A stretch of DNA of 64,000 nucleotides from Bacteroidales bacterium UBA3743 (lineage in GTDB: Bacteria; Bacteroidota; Bacteroidia; Bacteroidales; Paludibacteraceae): the NCBI GenBank assembly GCA_002371265.1, contig DFGT01000024.1, forward strand, positions 186,001 to 250,000, read 5' to 3'. The position numbers and the translations under genes were made by a program. Shown one piece after another: positions 1 to 7,785 of the stretch; the first letter of the stretch is position 1; every line of letters starts with the position of its first letter. A model generated the notes under the pieces. It made no database searches and had not been told where the DNA came from. It saw nothing but the letters and a program-made list of their open reading frames with translations.

Positions 1-1645
1 GCATGAACGCATCACCGTAGAATTTAGGATCACGTGTAGTGAATGCCAAGTAACGCGCTGGGATGATATTATCTGTATTGTTGTTGTCGATATTGATTGG
101 CAAACATGTAGACTTAACTACGTTGAATGCCTTATGAACTGATTTAGCTCCATCAGCAGACTGAGAGCCCGCAGTCGCACCAAATGCACAGTTAGGGCAA
201 TCCTGAGGTTTAGAGGCCACAACCTTAGTCACCTCAGCAGCCTTGATAGGAGAAATCTCAAGTGTACGTGGATCTGTCACAACACCTGTAATTGCACTGG
301 CAGCAACAGTAAGTGGAGATGCCAAAATTGTACGAGCACCTGGACCCTGACGACCTACGAAGTTACGATTACTTGTTGAGATAGAAAGTTTACCTGCTGG
401 CACTTTATCTGGATTCATCGCCAAACATGACGAACAAGATGGCAAACGAAGTTCAAATCCAGCATCCTTTAGAATCTTGTCGATACCCTCTTCTATAATC
501 TGCTGACGAACCAACCATGAACCAGGGACCAACCAAGCGACTACGTTTGGAGCCTTTTTCTTTCCCTTCACTACCGAAGCGAATGCACGGAAGTCTTCGA
601 TACGACCGTTTGTACATGCGCCCAGGAAACAGTAGTCAACAGGAATACCCTCTAGTTTCTGACCTGGCTTGAACTGCATATAGTCGAGCTGAGCCTTCAA
701 CTGAGCAGCATCAGCCTCATTCATGCCATCATATGTCGGAATAGTACCATCAATTGCGATACCTGCACCTGGGTTTGTACCGAATGTGATACGAGGCTTG
801 ATATCCTCAGCCTTGAATGTCAATTCTTTGTCAAACACAGCATTGTCGTCGCTCTTCAACTGACGCCATTTAGCAACAGCAGCATCCCACTCAGCGCCCT
901 TAGGAGCATACTCACGATCCTTAAGATAAGCGAATGTGATTTCGTCTGGAGCAATAAGACCAGCGCGTGAACCCATTTCGATTGAAAGGTTAGATAGAGT
1001 CAAACGACCCTCCATGCTCATATTGCGGATAGCAGAACCTGCGTACTCAACAGCATAACCAGTAGCTCCAGATGTTGTAACCTGGGCCATAATGTATAGA
1101 GCAACGTCCTTTGCAGTAACACCTGGCTGAAGCTCACCCTCGATGTTAATACGCATAGTCTTTGGTTTGCTCTGAAGAATACACTGTGATGCAAGTACCT
1201 GTGCCACCTCTGAAGTACCGATACCCATTGCGATCGCGCCGACTGCTCCGTGAGTAGATGTATGAGAGTCACCGCAAACGATAGTCATGCCTGGCAATGA
1301 AAGGCCTTTCTCCGGACCGACAACATGGATAATACCATTGTCCTTAGTACCCATAGCGAAATGCTTGATGCCAAATGCAGCGCAGTTAGACGAAAGAGTG
1401 TCGACCTGCTTGCAACCGATTGGGTCACTGATCTCCTTCTGCTGATCAGAAGGTGTATTGTGGTCTGGCATTGCCACGACATGGTCTGGACGGAATGCCT
1501 TGATTCCCTTATCACGCAATGTATCAAATGCCTGAGGAGATGTCACCTCATGACAATATAGACGGTCGATGTACAATTGAGTTGGGCCATCCTGCACATT
1601 CTGCACAACATGAGAATCCCAAATCTTGTCAAATAGTGTATTCAT
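1..1645 (-). CDS. leuC: 3-isopropylmalate dehydratase, large and small subunits fused (LeuC-LeuD), 3' end off the window
   Basis: Isomerises 2-isopropylmalate to 3-isopropylmalate in leucine synthesis; cytoplasmic. The frame opens at ATG 1645 and stays open to base 1, about 548 codons. The first ~470 residues are LeuC: CGDSHTSTHGA near residue 125, the Fe-S cysteine in FLGACTNGR near 343, and the CSSC pair near 403-406. There is no stop where LeuC should end. After a short linker containing CPNC the frame continues into PINIDNNNTDNIIPARYL (about residues 515-532), which matches the LeuD N-terminus, where NIDTDQIIPARFL is typical. I checked the frame codon by codon over bases 2-240. It lies 25 nt after leuA in the same operon. 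Separate leuC and leuD genes are usual in bacteria; a single polypeptide is the fungal arrangement. The rest of the LeuD part lies outside the window. Confidence 0.9.
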   Translation of the reverse strand, partial: MNTLFDKIWDSHVVQNVQDGPTQLYIDRLYCHEVTSPQAFDTLRDKGIKAFRPDHVVAMPDHNTPSDQQKEISDPIGCKQVDTLSSNCAAFGIKHFAMGTKDNGIIHVVGPEKGLSLPGMTIVCGDSHTSTHGAVGAIAMGIGTSEVAQVLASQCILQSKPKTMRINIEGELQPGVTAKDVALYIMAQVTTSGATGYAVEYAGSAIRNMSMEGRLTLSNLSIEMGSRAGLIAPDEITFAYLKDREYAPKGAEWDAAVAKWRQLKSDDNAVFDKELTFKAEDIKPRITFGTNPGAGIAIDGTIPTYDGMNEADAAQLKAQLDYMQFKPGQKLEGIPVDYCFLGACTNGRIEDFRAFASVVKGKKKAPNVVAWLVPGSWLVRQQIIEEGIDKILKDAGFELRLPSCSSCLAMNPDKVPAGKLSISTSNRNFVGRQGPGARTILASPLTVAASAITGVVTDPRTLEISPIKAAEVTKVVASKPQDCPNCAFGATAGSQSADGAKSVHKAFNVVKSTCLPINIDNNNTDNIIPARYLAFTTRDPKFYGDAFM

Positions 1646-1670
1646 AATTTTGCTTTTTCTTCTAAATGTC

Positions 1671-3167
1671 TTAGTTTTTGAATTTGTTTATAGCGTCAAT
1701 ATATGCGTCTATTGTGGCAGACACAATATCTGTATTAGCTGCAAAGCCATAATAGATTATGCCTTCTGTCTCAACCTGCACATGTACTTTGCAAGCGTCG
1801 TCGGATCCACGTGTGATGGCCTGGATCAAAAGCTCCTTAAGCTCCATCTTTCTGTCGATGATTTTCTTAAGTGCCTTAACCGCAGCGTCGACGGGACCGT
1901 TTCCAGAAGCTGTAGCCTCAAACTTCTCACCTGCGATATTCAAACCGATGATTGCGACTGGAGTCACTCCGACACCTGATGTAGTCTGCAAATATTCTAG
2001 TTTAATATGATGAGTGCTTGTACGCTCCTGTCCGGCAAGCATCAACAAATCGTCGTCGCAAATCTCCTTTTTCTGGTCAGCCAAACGAAGGAATGCCTCA
2101 TAGATAGTGTTAAGTTTGTCACCATCCACCTCTACACCAAGGACACTTAATCTGTGACGTACAGCCGCACGACCACTTCTTGCAGTCAACACGATAGCAT
2201 TGTCGTCGATACCTACATCCTTAGGATTCATGATCTCGTAAGTCTGAAGATTCTTCAACACACCATCCTGATGGATACCAGAAGAATGAGCGAACGCATT
2301 CTTGCCGACGATAGCCTTATTTGGCTGAACAGGCATATTCATCAAGTTGGAAACCAATCTTGAAGTAGACGCGATTTTCTGAGTGTTAATGTTTGTGTCG
2401 ATATTAAGATGCTTATGACACTTCAATATCATAGCCACCTCCTCAAGGGAAGTGTTACCGGCACGCTCGCCGATACCGTTGATTGTCACCTCGACCTGGC
2501 GTACACCATTCATCACACCTGAGATAGTGTTAGCTGTAGCCATACCTAAGTCGTTATGGCAATGGCTTGAGATGATTGCCTTATCAATTCCGTCGACATG
2601 ATCGAATAGATACTTGATCTTCTCTCCATATTCCACTGGCAAACAATATCCTGTTGTATCAGGGATGTTGACAACAGTCGCACCAGCCTTGATGACCGCC
2701 TCAACGACACGGGCAAGATACTCGTTGTCTGTACGGCCGGCATCCTCACAATAGAATTCAACATCATCCACAAATCTGCGGGCATACTTGACTGCGGCTA
2801 CCGCACGCTCAAGGATCTCCTCGGGAGTGGAATTGAATTTATATTTGATATGGCTCTCACTTGTGCCTATACCAGTGTGGATACGCTTTCTCTTAGCATA
2901 TTGGAGGGCTTCGGCAGCTACGTCTATATCCTTCTGAACACTACGAGTCAGTGCACAGATAGTAGGCCATGTGACAGCCTTTGATATCTCAACTACTGAA
3001 TTAAAGTCACCTGGACTTGAGATTGGGAAACCAGCCTCAATCACATCCACGCCAAGCGTTTCCAGAGCTTTTGCAACCTGTATCTTCTCAATTGTATTCA
3101 ACTGACATCCAGGCACTTGCTCACCATCACGCAAAGTGGTATCAAAAACGTATAATCTATCTGCCAT
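1671..3167 (-). CDS. leuA: 2-isopropylmalate synthase
   Basis: Condenses acetyl-CoA with 2-oxoisovalerate, the committed step of leucine synthesis. The 498-residue protein has the HMGL-like TIM barrel first: FDTTLRDGEQVPG at 8-20, metal-binding SHCHNDLGMA at 201-210 and NGIGERAGN at 230-238. The C-terminal ~130 residues form the LeuA regulatory (dimer) domain that binds leucine for feedback inhibition. Length is normal for the family. It is the first structural gene after the attenuator leader at 3200-3351 and is followed 25 nt later by the fused leuC-leuD. Identification as LeuA, not citramalate synthase or homocitrate synthase, rests on the operon partner and the family-typical N-terminus. 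Confidence 0.96.
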   Translation of the reverse strand: MADRLYVFDTTLRDGEQVPGCQLNTIEKIQVAKALETLGVDVIEAGFPISSPGDFNSVVEISKAVTWPTICALTRSVQKDIDVAAEALQYAKRKRIHTGIGTSESHIKYKFNSTPEEILERAVAAVKYARRFVDDVEFYCEDAGRTDNEYLARVVEAVIKAGATVVNIPDTTGYCLPVEYGEKIKYLFDHVDGIDKAIISSHCHNDLGMATANTISGVMNGVRQVEVTINGIGERAGNTSLEEVAMILKCHKHLNIDTNINTQKIASTSRLVSNLMNMPVQPNKAIVGKNAFAHSSGIHQDGVLKNLQTYEIMNPKDVGIDDNAIVLTARSGRAAVRHRLSVLGVEVDGDKLNTIYEAFLRLADQKKEICDDDLLMLAGQERTSTHHIKLEYLQTTSGVGVTPVAIIGLNIAGEKFEATASGNGPVDAAVKALKKIIDRKMELKELLIQAITRGSDDACKVHVQVETEGIIYYGFAANTDIVSATIDAYIDAINKFKN

Positions 3168-3199
3168 AAAAATAAATTTTTAGCGTTGTTTCATTAATA

Positions 3200-3244
3200 A
3201 AATAAAAAGAGCCTTTTCACATCTTTATTGAAGTGAGAAAGCTC
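3200..3244 (-). terminator. Leader (attenuator) terminator of the leu operon
   Basis: On the minus strand GAGCTTTCTCAC (3244-3233) pairs with GTGAAAAGGCTC (3220-3209) across a 12-nt loop: 12 positions with one mismatch and one G-T pair. It is followed directly by TTTTTATTTT. This is a Rho-independent terminator lying 33 nt before the leuA start, so it would stop transcription before the gene. The 5' arm contains TCTCACT (3238-3232), which can instead pair perfectly with AGTGAGA at 3291-3285, just after the leader peptide stop. That is the alternative pairing expected of an antiterminator. Confidence 0.8.
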
Positions 3245-3294
3245 AATCGTTGTCTTATATAAAAATAATCTCGACCACACACAATCTCACTGCA

Positions 3295-3351
3295 TCATCC
3301 GATGAGCAGCAATCCAATGAGTTGAATGTATGTAGTTCCAATATTTTTCAT
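3295..3351 (-). CDS. leu operon leader peptide
   Basis: An 18-codon reading frame, MKNIGTTYIQLIGLLLIG then TGA, between the promoter and the leader terminator. Four residues are Leu and four Ile, and TTG CTG CTC ATC form a run at codons 14-17 (3312-3301). A ribosome short of charged tRNA-Leu (or tRNA-Ile) would stall there, while one finishing at the stop would cover AGTGAGA at 3291-3285. The layout fits a classical amino-acid attenuator. No Shine-Dalgarno is seen, which is usual in Bacteroidota. The call rests on position and composition; translation is inferred. Confidence 0.75.
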   Translation of the reverse strand: MKNIGTTYIQLIGLLLIG

Positions 3352-3394
3352 CGTCTATAGTTTCTTTGTCTTCTTAATTTTAACTAAGATGTTG

Positions 3395-3424
3395 CAAAAT
3401 TACAAAAAAATAAGACTATTCAAA
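3395..3424 (-). promoter_or_regulatory. Bacteroidota-type promoter of the leu operon
   Basis: Minus strand: TTTG at 3424-3421, an 18-nt spacer, then TAATTTTG at 3402-3395. This fits the Bacteroidota vegetative consensus TTTG-N19-TAnnTTTG within 1 nt. Transcription would start about 35 nt before the leader peptide ATG at 3351. Confidence 0.65.
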
Positions 3425-3598
3425 CAAAATCATAAGATTTTTTGCAGAGAAAACTATGATTTGAAACAAAAATATGAGTGATAGTTATGAATTTTCACAC
3501 AAAACATCAAATTATACTTAATAACCACCACAATTTTAATAATACTCATATTCCCAAACATTTCCCATTGTGTTATCTTCTAACAAAGCAATACATAC

Positions 3599-4360
3599 TT
3601 AGAATTCAAACGAAAATCTTGTCACAAAGTTGAATGCGTTATATGAAGAATCCCAATCGTCCCTATAATAATAACCTCCGTCTACATCATCTTCATAGAC
3701 CCAATCATAATCATCATCGTCATAATAGTTTCCACGCAAGGTCTCAACACCAAATGAGATTGACGATCTTTTGAATCTACAGCCCAAGGAAAAGTTTCCA
3801 TAAAAACCAGTCTCTCCATACAAAGCAAAATCAACACCTGTTCTCAATTCCATATATGGAGAAATCTTCTTGTCAACAAAATCCACACGTAAATCTGCAA
3901 ATACAGGAATTGAAAAATGATCTTCCGCCCAATCTTCAGCAAAAAGCATTCCTACTCCACCTCCCAAAAATATTTTCTTGTTGAGTTGTTTACCATGAGT
4001 AGTTGACAATCTCATGCCAATAAAATCACCCAAAACAGCTTCTAAAGAAACAAATCCTCGATAAGAACCAGGATTTAGACAAAAAACATTTTCTTGATTA
4101 TTCACTGCGACAGAATTCTTTCTCGTATAACGTGAATCTGAACTGACACGTTCTCGTGTGATTTTTTCAATGTCCTTAATTTCAAAAACAAATAGACTTC
4201 CATCTGAAGTCTCTAACTTAATCAATTTATTTGGTTGAAACTCTACAATATTTCCTTTTATAACGCTTCCATTTTTCAGGTACACCGACTCACGAAAAAT
4301 CTGTGAGAATGCTGATATTGAGGCGATCAGCATAACCGCCAACATCAATATTTTTTTCAT
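3599..4360 (-). CDS. Outer-membrane beta-barrel protein, tandem paralogue 1
   Basis: Function not known. The 253-residue protein starts with a signal peptide ending near ISAFSQ. A ~50-residue module follows, with YLKNGSVIKG, FQPN and DIEKITRE, which recurs in its two neighbours. After a variable linker comes a ~150-residue repeating-strand region ending in NFVTRFSFEF. A terminal phenylalanine after alternating hydrophobic residues is the outer-membrane barrel signature. An acidic/tyrosine-rich insert (YYDDDDYDWVYEDD) lies near residue 210 in an apparent surface loop. It is the last of four same-strand paralogues (3599-6651), 108 nt after the next. Confidence 0.75.
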   Translation of the reverse strand: MKKILMLAVMLIASISAFSQIFRESVYLKNGSVIKGNIVEFQPNKLIKLETSDGSLFVFEIKDIEKITRERVSSDSRYTRKNSVAVNNQENVFCLNPGSYRGFVSLEAVLGDFIGMRLSTTHGKQLNKKIFLGGGVGMLFAEDWAEDHFSIPVFADLRVDFVDKKISPYMELRTGVDFALYGETGFYGNFSLGCRFKRSSISFGVETLRGNYYDDDDYDWVYEDDVDGGYYYRDDWDSSYNAFNFVTRFSFEF

Positions 4361-4468
4361 TTTAAATTAAGCACATTTATTCAACATAAATATTCTCCAA
4401 ATAGCTAAACAAAAGATTTCATCTAATCAAACAACTAATTATTCATATTCAAATGAGATTCGATAAAT

Positions 4469-5182
4469 TTAGAATTCAACCGAAAATCTTATCACGAAAT
4501 TCAACGCCTGATATTCATAGTGGTTATCATCATAAACGTAAAAATCACCTTTTCTTACAAAACGCGATCCATATTCAACATCTTCCCCTCGTAATGTCTC
4601 AACTCCTGCCGAAACAGAAAATCGTCTAAGTCGACAGCCCAATGCCAAATCTCCATAAAAACCAGAAAAACCATCAAGAGCCACATCATAACCAGCCCTA
4701 GCTTCCACAAATGGCGTGATTCTATCCTCAAGAAAGTCAAAACGGAAATCTGCAAACACAGGTATTGACACGTGTAAATCATAGTCGTCTGCTATAATAA
4801 AGCCAACACCCAACCCCAAATAACTTCTTTTGTTTAACTGAACTCCATGTATTGTTGTCCATTTCAAACCAGACATTTCTCCAGCCATGAAATCCAAATT
4901 CAAAATGAATTTATACCCATTTTCATGGATAGTATAAACAGACTCAGACACATCATTTCCAGCAACAAAAGATTGGTCTCGTGTTATCTTTTCAATATCA
5001 CTGAGTTTATAAACAAAAGTATTCCCATCCGACGCTACTGTAACCGACTGATTGGGTACAAATTCTACAACATTGCCTTTAACAACATTACCATCCTTCA
5101 AAAAAACTGTTTCTCTACCTACTTGCGAAAACGCTGAAATCTGAATAATCAGCATCAAAATCAAAAACAATATTTTTTTCAT
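4469..5182 (-). CDS. Outer-membrane beta-barrel protein, tandem paralogue 2
   Basis: A 237-residue member of the same family: signal peptide MKKILFLILM to SAFSQ, the N-terminal module (FLKDGNVVKGNVVEF, DIEKITRD), then a barrel ending in NFVIRFSVEF. The frame is open to an ATG at 5215, but that extension would precede the signal peptide and overlap the upstream gene; the MKK start at 5182 leaves a 16-nt gap and matches the paralogues. The shared segment TTIHGVQLNKRSYLGLGVGF aligns with TTHGKQLNKKIFLGGGVGM in paralogue 1. Role unknown; an outer-membrane location is inferred. Confidence 0.75.
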   Translation of the reverse strand: MKKILFLILMLIIQISAFSQVGRETVFLKDGNVVKGNVVEFVPNQSVTVASDGNTFVYKLSDIEKITRDQSFVAGNDVSESVYTIHENGYKFILNLDFMAGEMSGLKWTTIHGVQLNKRSYLGLGVGFIIADDYDLHVSIPVFADFRFDFLEDRITPFVEARAGYDVALDGFSGFYGDLALGCRLRRFSVSAGVETLRGEDVEYGSRFVRKGDFYVYDDNHYEYQALNFVIRFSVEF

Positions 5183-5198
5183 AGCGTAATAATTTCGT

Positions 5199-5924
5199 TT
5201 AGAACTCAAAAGCAAATCTTGTCACAAAAGAAAAAGCTCGATATGGTTCAGGACAATCAACATAATTCCACATTGAATAGGGATCTTCTGAATCATATTC
5301 ATATCTGTAATAGTTTTCTGTTCCTTGCAAAGTCTCCACTCCCGTCGAAAGAGAAAATCGTTTGAAACGACCGCCTACTGAGATATTTCCATAAAAACCA
5401 GTAGTTCCTTCAATAGCAAACGCGACACCAGCTCTCGCTTCTACGAATGGAGTAGATCTCTTATTTAATATATCGAAACGGAAATCTGCATAAACAGGAA
5501 TTGCCAAATATGACTCCATATCATCGTCAGCAATACAAAATCCGATTCCTCCACCCAAGAATATTTTATTGTTAAATTGTGCTCCATGGGTCGTGGTAAA
5601 TTTGAAACCAGTCATATCACCTACCATCTGATCCGCAGCCAAAAAGAATCTGTATCCTTTTTGAGGTCCAAAATAACCAGACGTTGAAGTCTTGCCATCC
5701 AAAACATCTATCGGCTCACGTGTGACTTTTTCAATATCCACAACATTGCAAACAAACACACTATTGTCCGCAGTTAAAATCTTTACCTGTTTGTCGGGCT
5801 GATACTCTATTATCTCACCATTAATTATGCTTCCATTTTTCAGATAGACTATTTCTGGAGAAGTTCGTGAAAACGCTGACATTGAAACAATCAGCATCAC
5901 AACCAAAAGAAGGAGTTTTTTCAT
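5199..5924 (-). CDS. Outer-membrane beta-barrel protein, tandem paralogue 3
   Basis: A 241-residue paralogue: signal peptide to SAFSR, the module YLKNGSIINGEIIEYQPDKQ with DIEKVTRE, then a barrel ending in SFVTRFAFEF. The central motif TTTHGAQFNNKIFLGGGIGF is shared with the others. It lies 16 nt upstream of paralogue 2, so the two are probably co-transcribed. The N-terminal module is probably a small beta domain on the periplasmic side (inference). No substrate or partner can be assigned. Confidence 0.75.
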   Translation of the reverse strand: MKKLLLLVVMLIVSMSAFSRTSPEIVYLKNGSIINGEIIEYQPDKQVKILTADNSVFVCNVVDIEKVTREPIDVLDGKTSTSGYFGPQKGYRFFLAADQMVGDMTGFKFTTTHGAQFNNKIFLGGGIGFCIADDDMESYLAIPVYADFRFDILNKRSTPFVEARAGVAFAIEGTTGFYGNISVGGRFKRFSLSTGVETLQGTENYYRYEYDSEDPYSMWNYVDCPEPYRAFSFVTRFAFEF

Positions 5925-6009
5925 TTCTCAAGTAGTTTTAATCACATCACAAATATTTAATACGCAAAAGTAACAGCAAAACTACAAAATTTCTCAGTAT
6001 TAGCAAAAA

Positions 6010-6651
6010 TCATTTTCTATGTTTACTAAATTCGTAAGAGAATCTTAGATTAAAATTCCAACCTCTGTAATTATACATTTCCTCATCAGAAATATCACTT
6101 CCTTCATAAGCGTCTATCACACAGCTGTTTTCAGGCATTATCTCTGCACCAAAAGACATAGAGATTCTCTTCAGACGACATCCCATTGACAACCCTCCAT
6201 AAAAACCAGATTCAGCATTAATCACCAAATCATACCCACCTCTCACCTCCAAAAAAGGAGAAATTCTCTTCTTTAAGAAATCAACTCGGAACTCTGAGAA
6301 AAAAGGAATTGAAAAACAATCAGACATAGCATACTCCGAAGATAACAATCCTAAACCAGCTCCAATAAAAAAGCGATTGTCGAGCTGCATACCGTGAGTT
6401 GTCGAAATCCTAAACGCTGGATATTCACACATCAAAATCTCACCGGAGACGAAACTTCTGTATCCAGGCTCAAGAGAATATTTTTTTCTCGCACTTCTGT
6501 CTTTATGCTTAATTCCCCAATGTATTTGAAAACCATCAGATTCTCCCCACTCTAACTCATCTCTGTCGAAGTGTTCTGAATCAGATTCATTTTCCGCAAA
6601 CGTTGCAAACTGAACTGCCAGCATTGACAACAAAAACATTAATTTCTTCAT
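6010..6651 (-). CDS. Outer-membrane beta-barrel protein, tandem paralogue 4 lacking the N-terminal module
   Basis: A 213-residue protein with the signal peptide MKKLMFLLSML to ATFAE. The barrel carries STTHGMQLDNRFFIGAGLGL and ends in NFNLRFSYEF plus four extra residues (SKHR then K). It lacks the KNGxxxxG / DIEKITRE module of its three neighbours and has instead a short acidic segment (ESDSEHFDRDELEWGESDG). It is the first of the four in transcription order. A barrel that does not end exactly in Phe is less canonical. Function unknown. Confidence 0.72.
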   Translation of the reverse strand: MKKLMFLLSMLAVQFATFAENESDSEHFDRDELEWGESDGFQIHWGIKHKDRSARKKYSLEPGYRSFVSGEILMCEYPAFRISTTHGMQLDNRFFIGAGLGLLSSEYAMSDCFSIPFFSEFRVDFLKKRISPFLEVRGGYDLVINAESGFYGGLSMGCRLKRISMSFGAEIMPENSCVIDAYEGSDISDEEMYNYRGWNFNLRFSYEFSKHRK

Positions 6652-6821
6652 AACATCTTCTTTATTAAAGTAAAATTGTTTTCTACGACAACAATAACGT
6701 TGCCTATTGATTTTTATTGCACAGCTTGGATTTTGTCACGTCTTTTCTCGTAAAAAAGCTAAAAAAATCATTTTTTTTTCGCACATTTGCATAAATCTAA
6801 AAACAAATAAATGAAATAAAG

Positions 6822-7154
6822 ATGTATACAATAAAGAAAAGAATAGAAATATCAGCAGCTCATAGTCTGAAGACTACATACGAAAGTCAATGCAACAAAC
6901 TTCATGGTCACAATTGGATCATAACTATAAGCTGCAGAAGCAAGGAGCTTAATGAGAACGGTATGGTGGAGGATTTCACAGCCATCAAAAGTATGCTTCA
7001 CCGTACTTTAGACCACACTTATTTAAATGATGTGTTGCCATTCAATCCAACAGCTGAAAATATCGCCAAATGGATCTGCGACCAGATTCCTACTGCTTTC
7101 AGAGTGGAAGTGACTGAAAGTGAGAACAACACAGCAATCTACGAGGAAGACTAA
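6822..7154 (+). CDS. queD: 6-carboxy-5,6,7,8-tetrahydropterin synthase
   Basis: Converts dihydroneopterin triphosphate to 6-carboxytetrahydropterin in the 7-deazaguanine (preQ0/queuosine) pathway. The 110-residue protein has the family's zinc ligands His14 (ISAAHSL) and His28/His30 (LHGHNW), the catalytic Cys24, and a C-terminal VTESENN. It is followed 17 nt later by queE, the next enzyme, so the two form an operon. Family length is about 110-140 residues. Other pathway genes (queC, queF, tgt) are not in the window. Confidence 0.93.
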   Translation: MYTIKKRIEISAAHSLKTTYESQCNKLHGHNWIITISCRSKELNENGMVEDFTAIKSMLHRTLDHTYLNDVLPFNPTAENIAKWICDQIPTAFRVEVTESENNTAIYEED

Positions 7155-7171
7155 TCCACAATATTCTGACT

Positions 7172-7717
7172 ATGAAGAAGATTAACGAAATCTTCTATTC
7201 ACTTCAAGGTGAGGGATTCTATACTGGAACAGCAGCTATCTTCATTCGTTTTTCCGGATGCAACCTGAAATGCGATTTTTGCGACACTCTCCATGAATCC
7301 GGAGAATTCCTTTCCGACGAAGAGATCCTACAAAAAATATCACTCTTCGAATCAAAGCATATCGTGTTGACGGGAGGAGAACCCTCTTTGTGGATCGACG
7401 AAGAGTTTGTAGGCAAACTAAAAGCGGCCGGATACTACGTGCAGATTGAGACTAACGGAACTCATCCAATTCCCCAAAATGTGGACTGGATAACATGCAG
7501 TCCAAAAGACGCACCGTTGGCCATCAACAAAGCTAATGAATTGAAAGTGGTGTTCACAAGCCAGTCTTTCGTGGAGAAATTCACAAATTTCAATAGTCAG
7601 CATCGTTTTCTACAACCACTTTCTTGTGGCAACACTGCAGAAGTGGTGGATTACATTCTTAAACATCCACAGTGGAGAATGAGTCTGCAAACACATAAAC
7701 TGATCAACATCCAATAA
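7172..7717 (+). CDS. queE: 7-carboxy-7-deazaguanine synthase (radical SAM)
   Basis: Radical SAM enzyme that contracts the QueD product ring to 7-carboxy-7-deazaguanine. The 181-residue protein has the N-terminal IFYSLQGEGFYTG typical of QueE and the CxxxCxxC cluster at Cys30, Cys34 and Cys37 (CNLKCDFC). VLTGGEPSLW near residue 67 is the SAM-binding GGE motif. The C-terminus (RFLQPLSCGN, then MSLQTHKLINI) is family-like. It belongs to the short-form QueE group. It is the second gene of the operon with queD and is followed by a hairpin at 7731-7748. Confidence 0.95.
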   Translation: MKKINEIFYSLQGEGFYTGTAAIFIRFSGCNLKCDFCDTLHESGEFLSDEEILQKISLFESKHIVLTGGEPSLWIDEEFVGKLKAAGYYVQIETNGTHPIPQNVDWITCSPKDAPLAINKANELKVVFTSQSFVEKFTNFNSQHRFLQPLSCGNTAEVVDYILKHPQWRMSLQTHKLINIQ

Positions 7718-7730
7718 ACATTGGCATGTT

Positions 7731-7748
7731 GACGCATTAAATTGCGTC
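7731..7748 (+). terminator. Short hairpin after queE
   Basis: GACGCA and TGCGTC form a 6-bp perfect stem with a 6-nt loop, 14 nt after the queE stop. The following tract (TGAAAAACC) is not U-rich on the plus strand, so termination efficiency is doubtful. Confidence 0.4.
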
Positions 7749-7785
7749 TGAAAAACCAATTCTTAATATCTAAGGATAGAATATT

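Noticed and set aside
6652..6821. preQ1 riboswitch upstream of queD
   Set aside because: I looked for a small pseudoknot with the expected C-rich loop and A-rich tail and found no convincing match; the region is mainly T- and A-rich.
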